This document shows positions 53,961 through 62,688 of a DNA stretch of 64,000 nt, piece by piece (positions within the stretch are counted from its first letter, which is position 1; every line of letters starts with the position of its first letter). The translations under genes were made by a program, and so were the position numbers. The DNA is from Bradyrhizobium amphicarpaeae. Lineage in GTDB: Bacteria; Pseudomonadota; Alphaproteobacteria; Rhizobiales; Xanthobacteraceae. Under the pieces are notes generated by a model. That model was not told the origin of the DNA, did not search any database, and saw nothing but the letters and a program-made list of their open reading frames with translations. Location: the NCBI RefSeq assembly GCF_002266435.3, contig NZ_CP029426.2, positions 6,912,001 to 6,976,000 on the forward strand, given 5' to 3'.

Positions 53961-54716
53961 CTAATCCTCGACCCCGTACCGGTGCAGATCATTGCCGTAG
54001 GTGTCGAGCCACTTCTTGGCGCGCTCCATCGAGGGACATACCTTGCCGCAGACGCGCCAGAACTTCGCCGAATGGTTCATCTCGACGAGATGGGCGACTT
54101 CGTGCGCGGCAAGGTAGTCGAGCACGAAGGGCGGCGCGAGGATCAGGCGCCAGGAGAACGACAGCGAGCCGGCCGAGGTGCAGGAACCCCAGCGGCTGGA
54201 CTGATCGCGGATCGAGAGCCGCTTGACCTTGACACCGAGTTCGGCGGCGTAAGCCTCCGACGAACGCTGCAGATCGTGGCGCGCCTCGCGCTTGAGGAAG
54301 TCACTGACGCGGCGATCGACATGCTCGAGACCGCCGGCGACGCAGAGAATTTTTTCACCGCTGTCGCGCGTCTCGGTCCACACGGTACCGCGCGTGCCGG
54401 CGCGATGAACGATGCGATGCGGCGTGCCACGAAGCGGTATCACCGTGCCCGGCTGGAACGGCGCGGCCTTCGGCAAGCGGCCGAGGCGCGCGGCGATCCA
54501 GGCACCGTGGCGCTGCGCGAAGTCTTTGGCCTCGGCCAGCGTGCCGCGCGGCGGCATGGTGAGGATGGCTTCGCGATCGCTCGGATGAATTCTCAGCGTG
54601 TAACGGCGCGCGCGTCGGTGCCGCCGCAATCGGATGGCAAAATATTGCGATCCGTGGGTGATCAGGACGGTCTTCGGTTCGTGGGGACGCCGATAGAGGA
54701 GAGCGCGAGTGGCCAT
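53961..54716 (-). CDS. YgjP-like (M48-type) zinc metalloprotease
   Basis: A 251-residue protein with the DUF45/YgjP pattern: RSSRWGSCTS-like DQSSRWGSCTSAGSLSFSWR, then the zinc motif LAAHEVAHLVEMNHSAKFW (HExxH plus His). A basic start with RLRRHRRARRYTLRIHPSDR is typical. The family is presumed to be a cytosolic protease of unknown substrate. The ATG 54716 gives normal length; a longer frame to 54800 lacks homology. Confidence 0.88.
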   Translation of the reverse strand: MATRALLYRRPHEPKTVLITHGSQYFAIRLRRHRRARRYTLRIHPSDREAILTMPPRGTLAEAKDFAQRHGAWIAARLGRLPKAAPFQPGTVIPLRGTPHRIVHRAGTRGTVWTETRDSGEKILCVAGGLEHVDRRVSDFLKREARHDLQRSSEAYAAELGVKVKRLSIRDQSSRWGSCTSAGSLSFSWRLILAPPFVLDYLAAHEVAHLVEMNHSAKFWRVCGKVCPSMERAKKWLDTYGNDLHRYGVED

Positions 54717-54812
54717 GTCTGTCAGTCCGGGGAGCAAGAGTTCGCCCGGATTCTGCCATAACCGCCGCCAGGGAAAGCGCTCGGCGCAAAAACAAATCAT
54801 TTGCCCAATATA

Positions 54813-54978
54813 CAGGGGTCTGGCGTCCGGGAGACCCTACAGACTGGGGTCGGAACCGGGTTTTTTCGCCCCCGCTGGACGCATGCGGCACCCCCAAGGG
54901 GTGAGGACAGACTCACTCCTATAAAGCTACCTAAATACCTCGAATCTGAAGGGAACCAGGCCCGGATGGAGACCCCTG
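54813..54978 (+). ncRNA. Candidate structured RNA, 6S-like long hairpin
   Basis: The ends pair: CAGGGGTCT (54813-54821) with AGACCCCTG (54970-54978), perfectly over 9 bp. A 4x3 internal loop follows, then TCCGGG (54826-54831) pairs with CCCGGA (54961-54966). Inside, CTGG (54844) can pair with CCAG (54956), and GTGAG-N6-CTCAC (about 54901-54916) forms an apical hairpin. The result is one long irregular hairpin of about 166 nt, the architecture of 6S RNA. An alternative pairing GCGTCC/GGACGC (54824/54877) would be mutually exclusive. Strand and identity are uncertain; the gap (54717-55017) has no gene. Confidence 0.35.
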
Positions 54979-55017
54979 CGGGACCCGATTTTCGACGGGA
55001 AAGCCGAAAAAGAAAAG

Positions 55018-56346
55018 TTATTCGGCCGCGCGAGCCTGCAACGAGCTCGGATTCGCCGCCGAAACCATGAAGTCGTGAATGCGCGGCACGATTTCCGACC
55101 TGAAGCGTGAGCCGTTGAAGACGCCGTAATGTCCGACGCCCTTCTGCACGTAATGAACGCGGCGATGATCGGGGATCGAGTTGCACAATGTGTGCGTCGC
55201 TTCGGTCTGACCGAGACCGGAGATGTCGTCGTTCTCGCCTTCGACCGTCATCAACGCCACACGCGTGACCTTGGAGGGATCGACAAGTGTTCCGCGATGG
55301 GCCATCTCGCCCTTCGGCAGCGAATGCTTCACGAACACGGTGTCGACCGTCTGCAGGTAATATTCGGCGGAGAGGTCCATGACCGCGAGATATTCGTCAT
55401 AGAACTCGCGATGCTTGTCGACGAGGTCGCCGTCGCCCTTCACCAAATGGGCGAAGAGCTGCTTGTGGGCGTCCATGTGGCGGTCGAGATTCATGCTGAT
55501 GAAGCCGTTGAGCTGCAGGAATCCCGGATAGACGTCGCGCATCATGCCCGGATGCGGGAACGGCACCTTGGTGATGACGTGGTTGCGGAACCAGTCGATG
55601 CCGCGCTCCTGGGCGAGATTGTTCACCGCAGTCGGATTGCGGCGGGTGTCGATCGGACCGCCCATCAGCGTCATCGAGGTCGGCACGAACGGGTCGCGCT
55701 TGGCTTCCATGACCGAGACGGCAGCGACGACCGGCACGGAGGGCTGGCACACCGCCAGCACATGCGTGTTGCCGCCGAGGACGTGCAGCATCTCGATGAC
55801 GTAGTCGATGTAATCGTCGAGATCGAAGCGGCCATCGGCCAGCGGCACCATGCGGGCGTCGGCCCAGTCAGTGATGTAGACCTCATGGGCGGGCAGGAAC
55901 GCCTCGACCGTGCCGCGGAGCAGCGTCGCATAATGGCCGGACATCGGCGCCACGATCAGCACGCGCGGCTGCGGACTGCGCAGCGGGCGGGTGAACTTGC
56001 GATCGAAATAGAGCAGCCGGCAGAACGGCTTTTCCCAGACCGAGCGAACCTCGACGGGGACGCGGATGCCGTTGACCTCGGTGTCGTCGAGGCCCCATTC
56101 CGGCTTGCCGTAACGGCGCGTGGTGCGCTCGAACAATTCGCAGGCCGCGGCAACCGACTTGCCGACTTCGGTGCGCGCCCAGGGATTGAGAGGATTCTGA
56201 AACAGCAGCTTGGTCGCGTCAGTGACCGCGCGTGCCGGATTGAGAGAGGCGTGCGCCATCTCGTACATCCAGTACATCGGCGTCGTCAGGACCGGACTGC
56301 CTTCAGCCGCCAGGGGCGGCGCGCCGCCAAACTCACCAATAGGCAT
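55018..56346 (-). CDS. phaZ: Intracellular polyhydroxyalkanoate depolymerase
   Basis: A 442-residue PHB depolymerase that mobilises stored polyhydroxybutyrate. The nucleophile motif is AVCQPSVPVVAAVSVMEA, with Cys at the nucleophile position as in PhaZ1-type enzymes. The mature fold shows VLIVAPMSGHYATLLRGTVE and VEGENDDISGLGQT (acid) and GVGHYGVFNGSRF (His). The ATG 56346 has AAGGA upstream. It is alone on the minus strand, followed by the structured intergenic region. Confidence 0.95.
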   Translation of the reverse strand: MPIGEFGGAPPLAAEGSPVLTTPMYWMYEMAHASLNPARAVTDATKLLFQNPLNPWARTEVGKSVAAACELFERTTRRYGKPEWGLDDTEVNGIRVPVEVRSVWEKPFCRLLYFDRKFTRPLRSPQPRVLIVAPMSGHYATLLRGTVEAFLPAHEVYITDWADARMVPLADGRFDLDDYIDYVIEMLHVLGGNTHVLAVCQPSVPVVAAVSVMEAKRDPFVPTSMTLMGGPIDTRRNPTAVNNLAQERGIDWFRNHVITKVPFPHPGMMRDVYPGFLQLNGFISMNLDRHMDAHKQLFAHLVKGDGDLVDKHREFYDEYLAVMDLSAEYYLQTVDTVFVKHSLPKGEMAHRGTLVDPSKVTRVALMTVEGENDDISGLGQTEATHTLCNSIPDHRRVHYVQKGVGHYGVFNGSRFRSEIVPRIHDFMVSAANPSSLQARAAE

Positions 56347-56467
56347 CGCTATATCCTTCTTCGCATCGCAGCATACTGCCGAATGCGTAATATTGCGTCA
56401 ATGCATGGTTCCGTACATCTACGTAGCGAAAACGGTTAAACCGGCCTGAATCCACGATAAAGCGACT

Positions 56468-57286
56468 TTATTCGCCACCGGACAGCAGCGAGCCATGCCG
56501 CTTGGCGCTGCGCAAAAGGGCAAGGAATGCCCAAAAAGAAGCTCCCAGCAAAGCTGCATTGATGGCCAACGCATCCAGCATCAGATCGATCCGGAAGGTT
56601 CGCTCGATCAGCAGCGCGCGCATCCCTTCGAACACGTAAGTCGGCGGCAGCGCCCAGGCGATGGTTTGCAGCCAGACCGGCAACACGCTGACGGGATAGT
56701 AGACGCAGGCGAGCGGCAGGATCGCGAACATCAAGGTCCAGACGATGCTCTCGGCGCCGAGGCCGTTTCTCAGTACGAGCCCCGACACGAAAATGCCGAC
56801 CGACCAGCTCGTGAAGATCAGGTTGCAGAAGAACGCGATCAGCGGCAGGCCGAGGCCGTAGACATTGAAGTGAAACATGACCAGCGCGAGCAAGGTCATC
56901 GGAATGATCCCGATCGCAAGCCGGATCAGGCTCATGACCATCAGCGACAGCAGAAACTCGATCGGCCTCAAGGGGCTCATCATGAGGTTGCCGATGTTGC
57001 GTGCCCACATCTCCTCCAGGAACGAGATGGAGAAGCCGAGCTGCCCGCGGAACAGGATGTCCCAGAGGATGACGGCACCGATCAGCGTGCCGCCGGCACG
57101 CGCGAAGAAATTGGAATTCTCGGCGATGTAGTACTGGATGAAGCCCCAGGTGATGACCTGCAGCGCCGGCCAGTACAGCAGCTCCAGCAGCCGCGGCCAG
57201 GACGACATCAGGAGGTACCAGTAGCGCAGGATCATCGCGCCGATGCGATGCACGGAGATGCCGCGGTGGAGGGAGAGGTCGGTCAT
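56468..57286 (-). CDS. ABC-2-type permease (exporter subunit)
   Basis: A 272-residue membrane protein with six predicted helices and the ABC-2 pattern. It includes SFLEEMWARNIGNLMMSPLRP in the coupling region and LPPTYVFEGMRALLIE near the last helix. It is the membrane partner of the ATPase at 58848-59651, but the two are separated by a 1.56 kb repeat array. The ATG 57286 (ATGA) overlaps the TGA that ends the open frame through that array. Confidence 0.92.
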   Translation of the reverse strand: MTDLSLHRGISVHRIGAMILRYWYLLMSSWPRLLELLYWPALQVITWGFIQYYIAENSNFFARAGGTLIGAVILWDILFRGQLGFSISFLEEMWARNIGNLMMSPLRPIEFLLSLMVMSLIRLAIGIIPMTLLALVMFHFNVYGLGLPLIAFFCNLIFTSWSVGIFVSGLVLRNGLGAESIVWTLMFAILPLACVYYPVSVLPVWLQTIAWALPPTYVFEGMRALLIERTFRIDLMLDALAINAALLGASFWAFLALLRSAKRHGSLLSGGE

Positions 57287-58851
57287 CGGGGGTGCCCGTA
57301 GCCCGGATGGAGCGCAGCGCGATCCGGGGCGCGGCAACAGCCACAAACACCGGCGTCATCCTGAGGTGCAAACCTTGCATCGCAAGGGTTGCCTCGAAGG
57401 ATGGGCAGCGCACGCTTGCGGCTCATCCTTCGAGGCGCGCAAAGGGCGCGCACCTCAGGATGACGTTTGTGGGCGCGGATAGAGCTTTCATATAGGGACG
57501 CCCTCACCTCACCGCCTCCTTCGCACCGTTCACCCGGCCGCGCGCCACATCCAGAAACACCTCTTCCAGCGTGGTACGGTTGTAGCGCGCCATGATCATC
57601 TCCGGCGTGTCGTCGGGGTTGCCCGTAGCCCGGATGGAGCGCGGCGCGATCCCGGGCGCGGCGCCAGCCACAAGCACCGGCGTCATCCTGAGGTGCGCGC
57701 CCTTCGCGCGCCTCGAAGGATGGGCCACAAGCTTGCGCTGCCCATCCTTCGAGGCAAACCTTGCGATGCAAGGTTTGCACCTCAGGATGACGTTTGTGGG
57801 CGCGGATAGAGCAATCATAGAGAGGCCCGCTCATCGTGTCGCCTCCTTCGCACCGTTCACCCGGCCGCGGGCGACGTCCAGAAACACCTCTTCCAGCGTG
57901 GTACGGTTGTAGCGCGCCATGATCATCTCCGGCGTGTCGTCGGGATTGCCCGTAGCCCGGCTGGAGCGCGGCGCGATCCGGGGCGCGGCACCAGCCACAA
58001 GCACCGGCGTCATCCTGAGGTGCGCGTCTTGCGATGCGTAGCGCATCGCAAGACTTGCCTCGAAGGATGGGCAGCGCACACTTGCGGCTCATCCTTCGAG
58101 GCGCGCAAAGGGCGCGCACCTCAGGATGACGGTTGTGGGCGCGGATAGAGCAATCATAGAGAGGCCCGCTCACCTCACCGCCTCCTTCGCACCGTTCACC
58201 CGGCCGCGCGCGACGTCCAGAAACACCTCTTCCAGAGTGATACGGTTGTAGCGCGCCATGATCATCTCCGGCGTGTCGTCGGGGTTGCCTGTAGCCCGGA
58301 TGGAGCGCAGCGCGATCGGGGGCGCGGCGCCAGCCACAAGCACCGGCGTCATCCTGAGGTGCAGGTCTTGCGATGCGTAGCGCATCGCAAGACTTGCCTC
58401 GAAGGATGGGCAGCGCACGCTTGCGGCCCATCCTTCGAGGCGCGCAAAGGGCGCGCACCTCAGGATGACGGTTGTGGGCGCGGATAGAGCAAACATAGAG
58501 AGACCCGCTCATCGTGTCGCCTCCTTCGCACCGTTCACCCGGCCGCGCGCCACGTCCAGAAACACCTCTTCCAGCGTGGTCCGGTTGTAGCGCGCCATGA
58601 TCATCTCCGGCGTGTCGTCGGGGTTGCCTGTAGCCCGGATGGAGCGCAGCGCGATCGGGGGCGCGGCGCCAGCCACAAGCACCGGCGTCATCCTGAGGTG
58701 CAGGTCTTGCGATGCGTAGCGCATCGCAAGACTTGCCTCGAAGGATGGGCAGCGCACGCTTGCGGCTCATCCTTCGAGGCGCGCAAAGGGCGCGCACCTC
58801 AGGATGACGGTTGTGGGCGCGGATAGAGCTTTCATATAGGGACGCCCTCAC
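57283..58851 (-). other. Open frame through the array linking ATPase stop to permease start
   Basis: From the GTG at 58851, which overlaps the ATPase TGA (GTGA), one frame is open for 522 codons through all repeat units. It ends at the TGA 57285-57283, which overlaps the permease ATG (ATGA). The encoded protein repeats a roughly 113-residue unit (start MRASLYESSIRAHNRHPEVR). It resembles no known family and is probably a by-product of GC-rich DNA, but it could carry ribosomes across the array and keep the two genes coupled. Confidence 0.4.
57287..58847 (-). repeat. Tandem array of ABC-ATPase 3' ends and palindromic spacers
   Basis: Four copies of the last 112 bp of the ATPase gene lie at 58509-58620, 58170-58281, 57831-57942 and 57504-57615, each ending in an in-register stop. 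Stop-to-stop spacing including the true gene is 339, 339, 339 and 327 bp. The spacers (about 227, 227, 227, 215 and 217 bp) carry the palindromic CGTCATCCTGAGGTGC ... GCACCTCAGGATGACG element plus a family C end (ATCCGGGCTAC). All four copies share PEMIMARYN and GRVNGAKEA, against PEAIMARYN and GRTNGAKEA in the full gene, so they were amplified from one diverged copy. Each copy keeps the GAAGGAGG ribosome binding site. Confidence 0.92.
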
Positions 58852-59651
58852 CTCACCGCCTCCTTCGCACCGTTCGTCCGGCCGCGGGCGACGTCCAGAA
58901 ACACCTCTTCCAGCGTGGTTCTGTTGTAGCGCGCCATGATCGCCTCCGGCGTGTCGTCGTCCTCGATGCGGCCGCGCTTCATGATGATGACGCGGTCGCA
59001 GAGCCGCTCGACCTCGAGCATGTTGTGCGAAGCCAGGAGGATGGTGGCGTTGTTGTCGCGGCGATAACGCTCCAGATGCGCCCGCACCCAATCGGCGGTA
59101 TCCGGGTCGAGCGAGGCGGTGGGCTCGTCCAGCAGCAACAGCTCGGGCCGGTTGATCAGCGCCTTCGCCAGCGCGACGCGGGTCTTCTGCCCGGCCGAGA
59201 GCTTGCCGTTGGCGCGGTCCATGAACTCGGTGAGATCGAGATCGTCCGCGAGCGCGGCGATGCGCTCCGACAGGTTCTTCACCGCATAGAGCTTGCCGAA
59301 CACGGTGAGGTTCTGCCGCACCGTGAGCCGCATCGGCATGTCGACATAGGGGCTCTCGAAGTTCATCCGCCCCAGCACGGAAGCGCTCTCCTCGGGCATC
59401 CCATGACCGAGCACCTGCACGCGGCCGGAGGTCGGCAGCACCAGGCCCATGATCATCGCGATGGTCGTGGTCTTGCCGGCGCCGTTGCCGCCCAGAAGCC
59501 CGGTGATGCTGCCGCGCGGCAGCGAAAAGGAAATGTCGTCGACGGCGCGGGTCTGCTTGTAGATCTTGACGAGGTGTTCGACCGCGATCGCCGCGGATGA
59601 GCTGTGCTCCGCGACAGTCGGCCGACTTGAAGCCTTGCCATTCTCGGTCAT
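58848..59651 (-). CDS. ABC transporter ATP-binding protein
   Basis: A 267-residue ATPase of the DrrA/NatA-like exporter group. Walker A is GGNGAGKTT (about 54), the signature is LSAGQ, Walker B is LLLLDEPTASLDPD, and the His switch is LASHNML. The start ATG 59651 lies just upstream of AVEHLVKIYKQTRAVDDISF. Its last 37 codons are repeated downstream in the array. It probably works with the permease at 56468 as a small-molecule or drug exporter. Confidence 0.95.
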   Translation of the reverse strand: MTENGKASSRPTVAEHSSSAAIAVEHLVKIYKQTRAVDDISFSLPRGSITGLLGGNGAGKTTTIAMIMGLVLPTSGRVQVLGHGMPEESASVLGRMNFESPYVDMPMRLTVRQNLTVFGKLYAVKNLSERIAALADDLDLTEFMDRANGKLSAGQKTRVALAKALINRPELLLLDEPTASLDPDTADWVRAHLERYRRDNNATILLASHNMLEVERLCDRVIIMKRGRIEDDDTPEAIMARYNRTTLEEVFLDVARGRTNGAKEAVR

Positions 59652-59756
59652 GCTGGTGGTTCTTCTGCTATTGCAGCGGATAGCGCAAGGCTTGTAATCC
59701 GGTGGTTCCGAAGCCCAGCGTCTGTGATCCTGGAAGGCACCGCCACATTGGCCGAT

Positions 59757-61076
59757 ATGACTGAAATTGCTGCTTCCGACTTCCGCCCTGCGCAGCGGCA
59801 TATCCGCCTGGACACGATCCTGCGGCTGCGCTGGCTGGCGGTGCTGGGCCAGCTCGCCGCGATCTTCATCGTGGCGCAGGGGTTGGAATTCAACGTCGAG
59901 ATCGTCCCTTGCGTCAGCATCATCGCCTTGTCGGCGGCACTCAATCTGGCGCTGCAGACCGCGGCCAACCCGATGCAGCGGCTGGAGCCGATGCAGGCGG
60001 CCGGACTGCTGGCGCTGAACATCGTGGAACTGGCCGGTCTGCTGTACTTTACCGGCGGGCTGCAGAACCCGTTCTCGTTCCTGTTCCTCGCGCCCGTCCT
60101 GATCTCGGCCACGGCGCTGCCGGCCCGCGTCACCTTCGGCCTCGGCCTGCTCGCCGTTGCCTGCGCCTCGGTCCTGTTCTTCTTCCATTTGCCGCTGCCC
60201 TGGGATTCCGACGATCCCCTGGTGCTGCCGCCGATCTATCTGGTCGGCGTCTGGCTCTCGATCGTGCTCGCGATCGGCGTCACCAGCCTCTACTCGTTCC
60301 AGGTAACGGAAGAGTCGCGCAAGCTCGCGGACGCGCTGGCCGCAACCGAGCTGGTGCTGACGCGCGAGCAGCATCTGACCCAGCTCGACGGCCTTGCCGC
60401 TGCAGCCGCGCACGAGCTCGGCACGCCGCTGGCAACGATCTTCCTGATCTCGCGCGAGCTGGAAAAGACGGTCAAGGACGCCAGCTTTGCCGCCGACCTG
60501 AAGACGCTGCGCGAGCAGACCCAGCGCTGCCGCGACATCTTGAGCAAGATCACCCAGCTCTCCACCGACGCGCCGTTCGACCGCATGAAGCTGTCGGAGC
60601 TGATCGAGGAAGTGGTGGCCCCGCACCGCGATTTCGGCGTCGAGATCAAGGTGCGGATCGCGGTCGCCGCCGTGTCCGAGCCGGTCGGCTCGCGCAACCC
60701 GGCGATCCTCTACGGCGTCGGCAACATCGTCGAGAACGCGGTCGATTTCGCCCGTACCACCGTCGAGGTGGACGCGTGGTGGAATAAGGACACGATCGAG
60801 CTTCTGATCTCCGACGACGGCCCCGGCATTCCGCCCGACATCCTGAACCGGATCGGCGAGCCCTATCTGTCGCGGCGGCGAAATACGGATGAGGGCGGCA
60901 GCGAGCGACGCGGCCTCGGATTGGGCGTGTTCATCGCGCGCACCCTGCTTGAACGCACCGGCGCCAAGGTCTCGTTTACCAACCGGATCTTTCCGGAACA
61001 CGGCGCCATGGTCCAGATCACTTGGCCGCGACAGCGTTTTGAGGCTATCGAGAGCCTCGAAGAAACAATAGGATAG
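59757..61076 (+). CDS. regS: Redox-sensing histidine kinase, RegS/RegB/ActS family
   Basis: A 439-residue membrane kinase. Six helices cover about 25-190, with the quinone-binding motif TGGLQNPFSFLFLAPV. The H-box AAAAHELGTPLATI (His about 219) follows. A cysteine in TLREQTQRCRDIL corresponds to the redox-sensitive one of RegB. The ATPase has NIVENAVDFA, DDGPGIP and GLGLGVFIA. It is followed 103 bp later by its response regulator gene. In Bradyrhizobium the RegSR pair controls nitrogen-fixation regulation through nifA; this follows from family knowledge. Start ATG 59757 fits the family; a GTG at 59724 is possible. Confidence 0.92.
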   Translation: MTEIAASDFRPAQRHIRLDTILRLRWLAVLGQLAAIFIVAQGLEFNVEIVPCVSIIALSAALNLALQTAANPMQRLEPMQAAGLLALNIVELAGLLYFTGGLQNPFSFLFLAPVLISATALPARVTFGLGLLAVACASVLFFFHLPLPWDSDDPLVLPPIYLVGVWLSIVLAIGVTSLYSFQVTEESRKLADALAATELVLTREQHLTQLDGLAAAAAHELGTPLATIFLISRELEKTVKDASFAADLKTLREQTQRCRDILSKITQLSTDAPFDRMKLSELIEEVVAPHRDFGVEIKVRIAVAAVSEPVGSRNPAILYGVGNIVENAVDFARTTVEVDAWWNKDTIELLISDDGPGIPPDILNRIGEPYLSRRRNTDEGGSERRGLGLGVFIARTLLERTGAKVSFTNRIFPEHGAMVQITWPRQRFEAIESLEETIG

Positions 61077-61179
61077 GCCGCGACCTTGCGTCGCACGACG
61101 GGGCCGATCGACTATCGGTGGCCTTGGCACCGCCCGATTGCGAGGCCATATGTAGACGCGTTGGAGAGAGGACAAAACC

Positions 61180-61734
61180 TTGAACGCCATCGCCGAACTG
61201 AACGAACAGACCGACCGCTCGCTGCTCATCGTGGAGGACGACAAGCCGTTCCTGGAGCGGTTGTCACGCGCCATGGAAACACGCGGCTTCGCGGTGACGT
61301 CGTGCGACACCGTCTCGGACGGACTTGCGCAGATCGGCAAGGCGGCACCCGCATTCGCCGTGGTCGACCTGCGGCTCGGCGACGGCAACGGCCTCGACGT
61401 GGTCTCGGCGCTGAAGAAGAAGCGCCCCGATGCGCGCGCAATCGTGCTGACCGGCTATGGCAACATCGCCACCGCCGTCACCGCGGTGAAGATGGGCGCG
61501 ATCGACTATCTGTCGAAGCCAGCGGATGCCGACGACGTCGTCGCGGCGCTGCTGTCGACCAGCGCCGACAAGTCCGAACTGCCGACCAACCCGATGTCCG
61601 CCGACCGCGTCCGTTGGGAGCACATCCAGCGCATCTACGAGATGTGCAACCGCAACGTCTCGGAAACGGCACGCCGGCTGAACATGCATCGGCGGACGTT
61701 GCAGCGGATTCTCGCCAAGCGCGCGCCAAGGTGA
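61180..61734 (+). CDS. regR: Redox response regulator, RegR/RegA/ActR family
   Basis: A 184-residue response regulator. The receiver domain has LLIVEDDKPFLERL and the phospho-acceptor Asp63 in VVDLRLGDGNGLDV. The Fis-type helix-turn-helix ends the protein: NVSETARRLNMHRRTLQRIL. The proline linker between them is typical. The start is a TTG at 61180 with GGAGAGAGG upstream, giving the usual N-terminus MNAIAELNEQTDRSLLIVED. It lies directly after regS. Confidence 0.95.
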   Translation: MNAIAELNEQTDRSLLIVEDDKPFLERLSRAMETRGFAVTSCDTVSDGLAQIGKAAPAFAVVDLRLGDGNGLDVVSALKKKRPDARAIVLTGYGNIATAVTAVKMGAIDYLSKPADADDVVAALLSTSADKSELPTNPMSADRVRWEHIQRIYEMCNRNVSETARRLNMHRRTLQRILAKRAPR

Positions 61735-61749
61735 CGGTGTCATAGTGCC

Positions 61750-61839
61750 GTAGGGTGGGCAAAGGCGCCAAGCGCCGGGCCCACCATTTTTCTCCGTATT
61801 CAAGAAAGACGTGGGCACGCTTCGCTTTGCCCACCCTAC
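61750..61839. repeat. Palindromic repeat, family B (copy 3)
   Basis: GTAGGGTGGGCAAAG at the left is mirrored by CTTTGCCCACCCTAC at the right. The inner GCGCCAAGCGC forms its own small stem. It lies between regR and the next repeat. Confidence 0.82.
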
Positions 61840-61858
61840 AGCGCCGCTGCCGCAGCCC

Positions 61859-61987
61859 GTGCCCCGGACGCTGCGCAGCACGAAGTGATGCGCTGCAGAG
61901 CCGGGGCCCATCCCTCAGCTTGAACCAAGGCCCTCTGGGTCCCGGCTCTGCGCAGCAGCGTTTCACGCTGCGGCGCGTCCGGGACAC
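61859..61987. repeat. Palindromic intergenic repeat, family A (copy 3)
   Basis: GTGCCCCGGACGC and GCGTCCGGGACAC bound about 129 bp. The inner TGATGCGCTGCAGAGCCGGG matches copy 2. Together with the preceding family B repeat it fills the gap between the convergent regR and mmcB genes, leaving no gene. Confidence 0.85.
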
Positions 61988-61996
61988 GAGACCATC

Positions 61997-62488
61997 CTAC
62001 TCCCAGAAATCCGCATGCCCTTGCGGGTCGACCAGCCGGTTGATCCGTAAGGCCGCGGCCATTCCAAACCGTACCGTCATCTGCTTGCGCGTGGCGGCAG
62101 CGAGCTTGTGCTCGGGCGCTTCGCAATGCAGGTGCGCGCCATAGGCGTCGGCGACGATCAGGCCGGTGCCTTCCGGAAAGATCTCGCACGGCAGGTCCTG
62201 CGTGAAAGCGAAAAACAGCCGATCGCAATGGGCACGGTATTCGTGCCATTTCTGGTCGGCACGCAGATCCTCGACCGACGATTTGATCTCGACGATCCAG
62301 ATCTCGCCGCGCTCGTTCAGCGCCACCAGATCGGCGCGCCGGCCCGACGGCAGCGGCAATTCGCTGATGCAGCTAAAGCCGAGCGAGCGCAGCAGCCGCG
62401 CGGTGCCGCGCGCGATGGCCAGCGCCGTCTCGGACTGGCGGCGATCGGGCGGGGGCACGAGGGCGATGTTGCGGGCGATGTTGTCCAT
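61997..62488 (-). CDS. mmcB: MmcB-family DNA repair protein
   Basis: A 163-residue protein with a PD-(D/E)xK-type nuclease core: RRADLVALNERGEIWIVEIK (Asp, then Glu and Lys of the ExK motif), followed by SSVEDLRADQKWHEYRAHCD. These marks fit the alphaproteobacterial MmcB family, which belongs to DNA damage repair. The ATG 62488 gives the normal length. Neighbours have no clear link. Confidence 0.88.
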   Translation of the reverse strand: MDNIARNIALVPPPDRRQSETALAIARGTARLLRSLGFSCISELPLPSGRRADLVALNERGEIWIVEIKSSVEDLRADQKWHEYRAHCDRLFFAFTQDLPCEIFPEGTGLIVADAYGAHLHCEAPEHKLAAATRKQMTVRFGMAAALRINRLVDPQGHADFWE

Positions 62489-62688
62489 GGGGGGGAGGAT
62501 AGCCGATTCCGTCAGGGGCGGACACTGTTCGATGGAAGCGAGCTGTTGCCACATTCTCGGTGTCGTCCCCGCCTCCTGCGCAATCCCGCGCGGGGGCGAG
62601 GAGACATCGAAAACGCGGAACCTCCCCTTCCCCAGGCACTTATCACGCAGCCGCCGCACCTCGGCGGAACCACCGAGGCTGCCCCGGC

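Noticed and set aside
54813..54978. tmRNA, RNase P RNA or tRNA
   Set aside because: No acceptor stem with CCA context, no TTCGA arm, no tag-coding frame and no RNase P core motif were visible. Only the long-hairpin interpretation was kept, as a candidate.
54797..55186. Small protein genes on either strand of the phaZ-metalloprotease gap
   Set aside because: The frames cover a structured intergenic region and part of phaZ, with no ribosome binding site or known motif.
57504..58757. The four short frames ending in the ATPase tail as independent small genes
   Set aside because: Each contains only the last 37 codons of the ATPase behind palindromic repeat DNA, with no ATP-binding motif. They are copies of a gene end.
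57504..58850. Possible CRISPR array (regular 339-bp repeats)
   Set aside because: Units are far too long, spacers are themselves similar to each other, and the repeated part is a coding-gene tail. No Cas genes are present.
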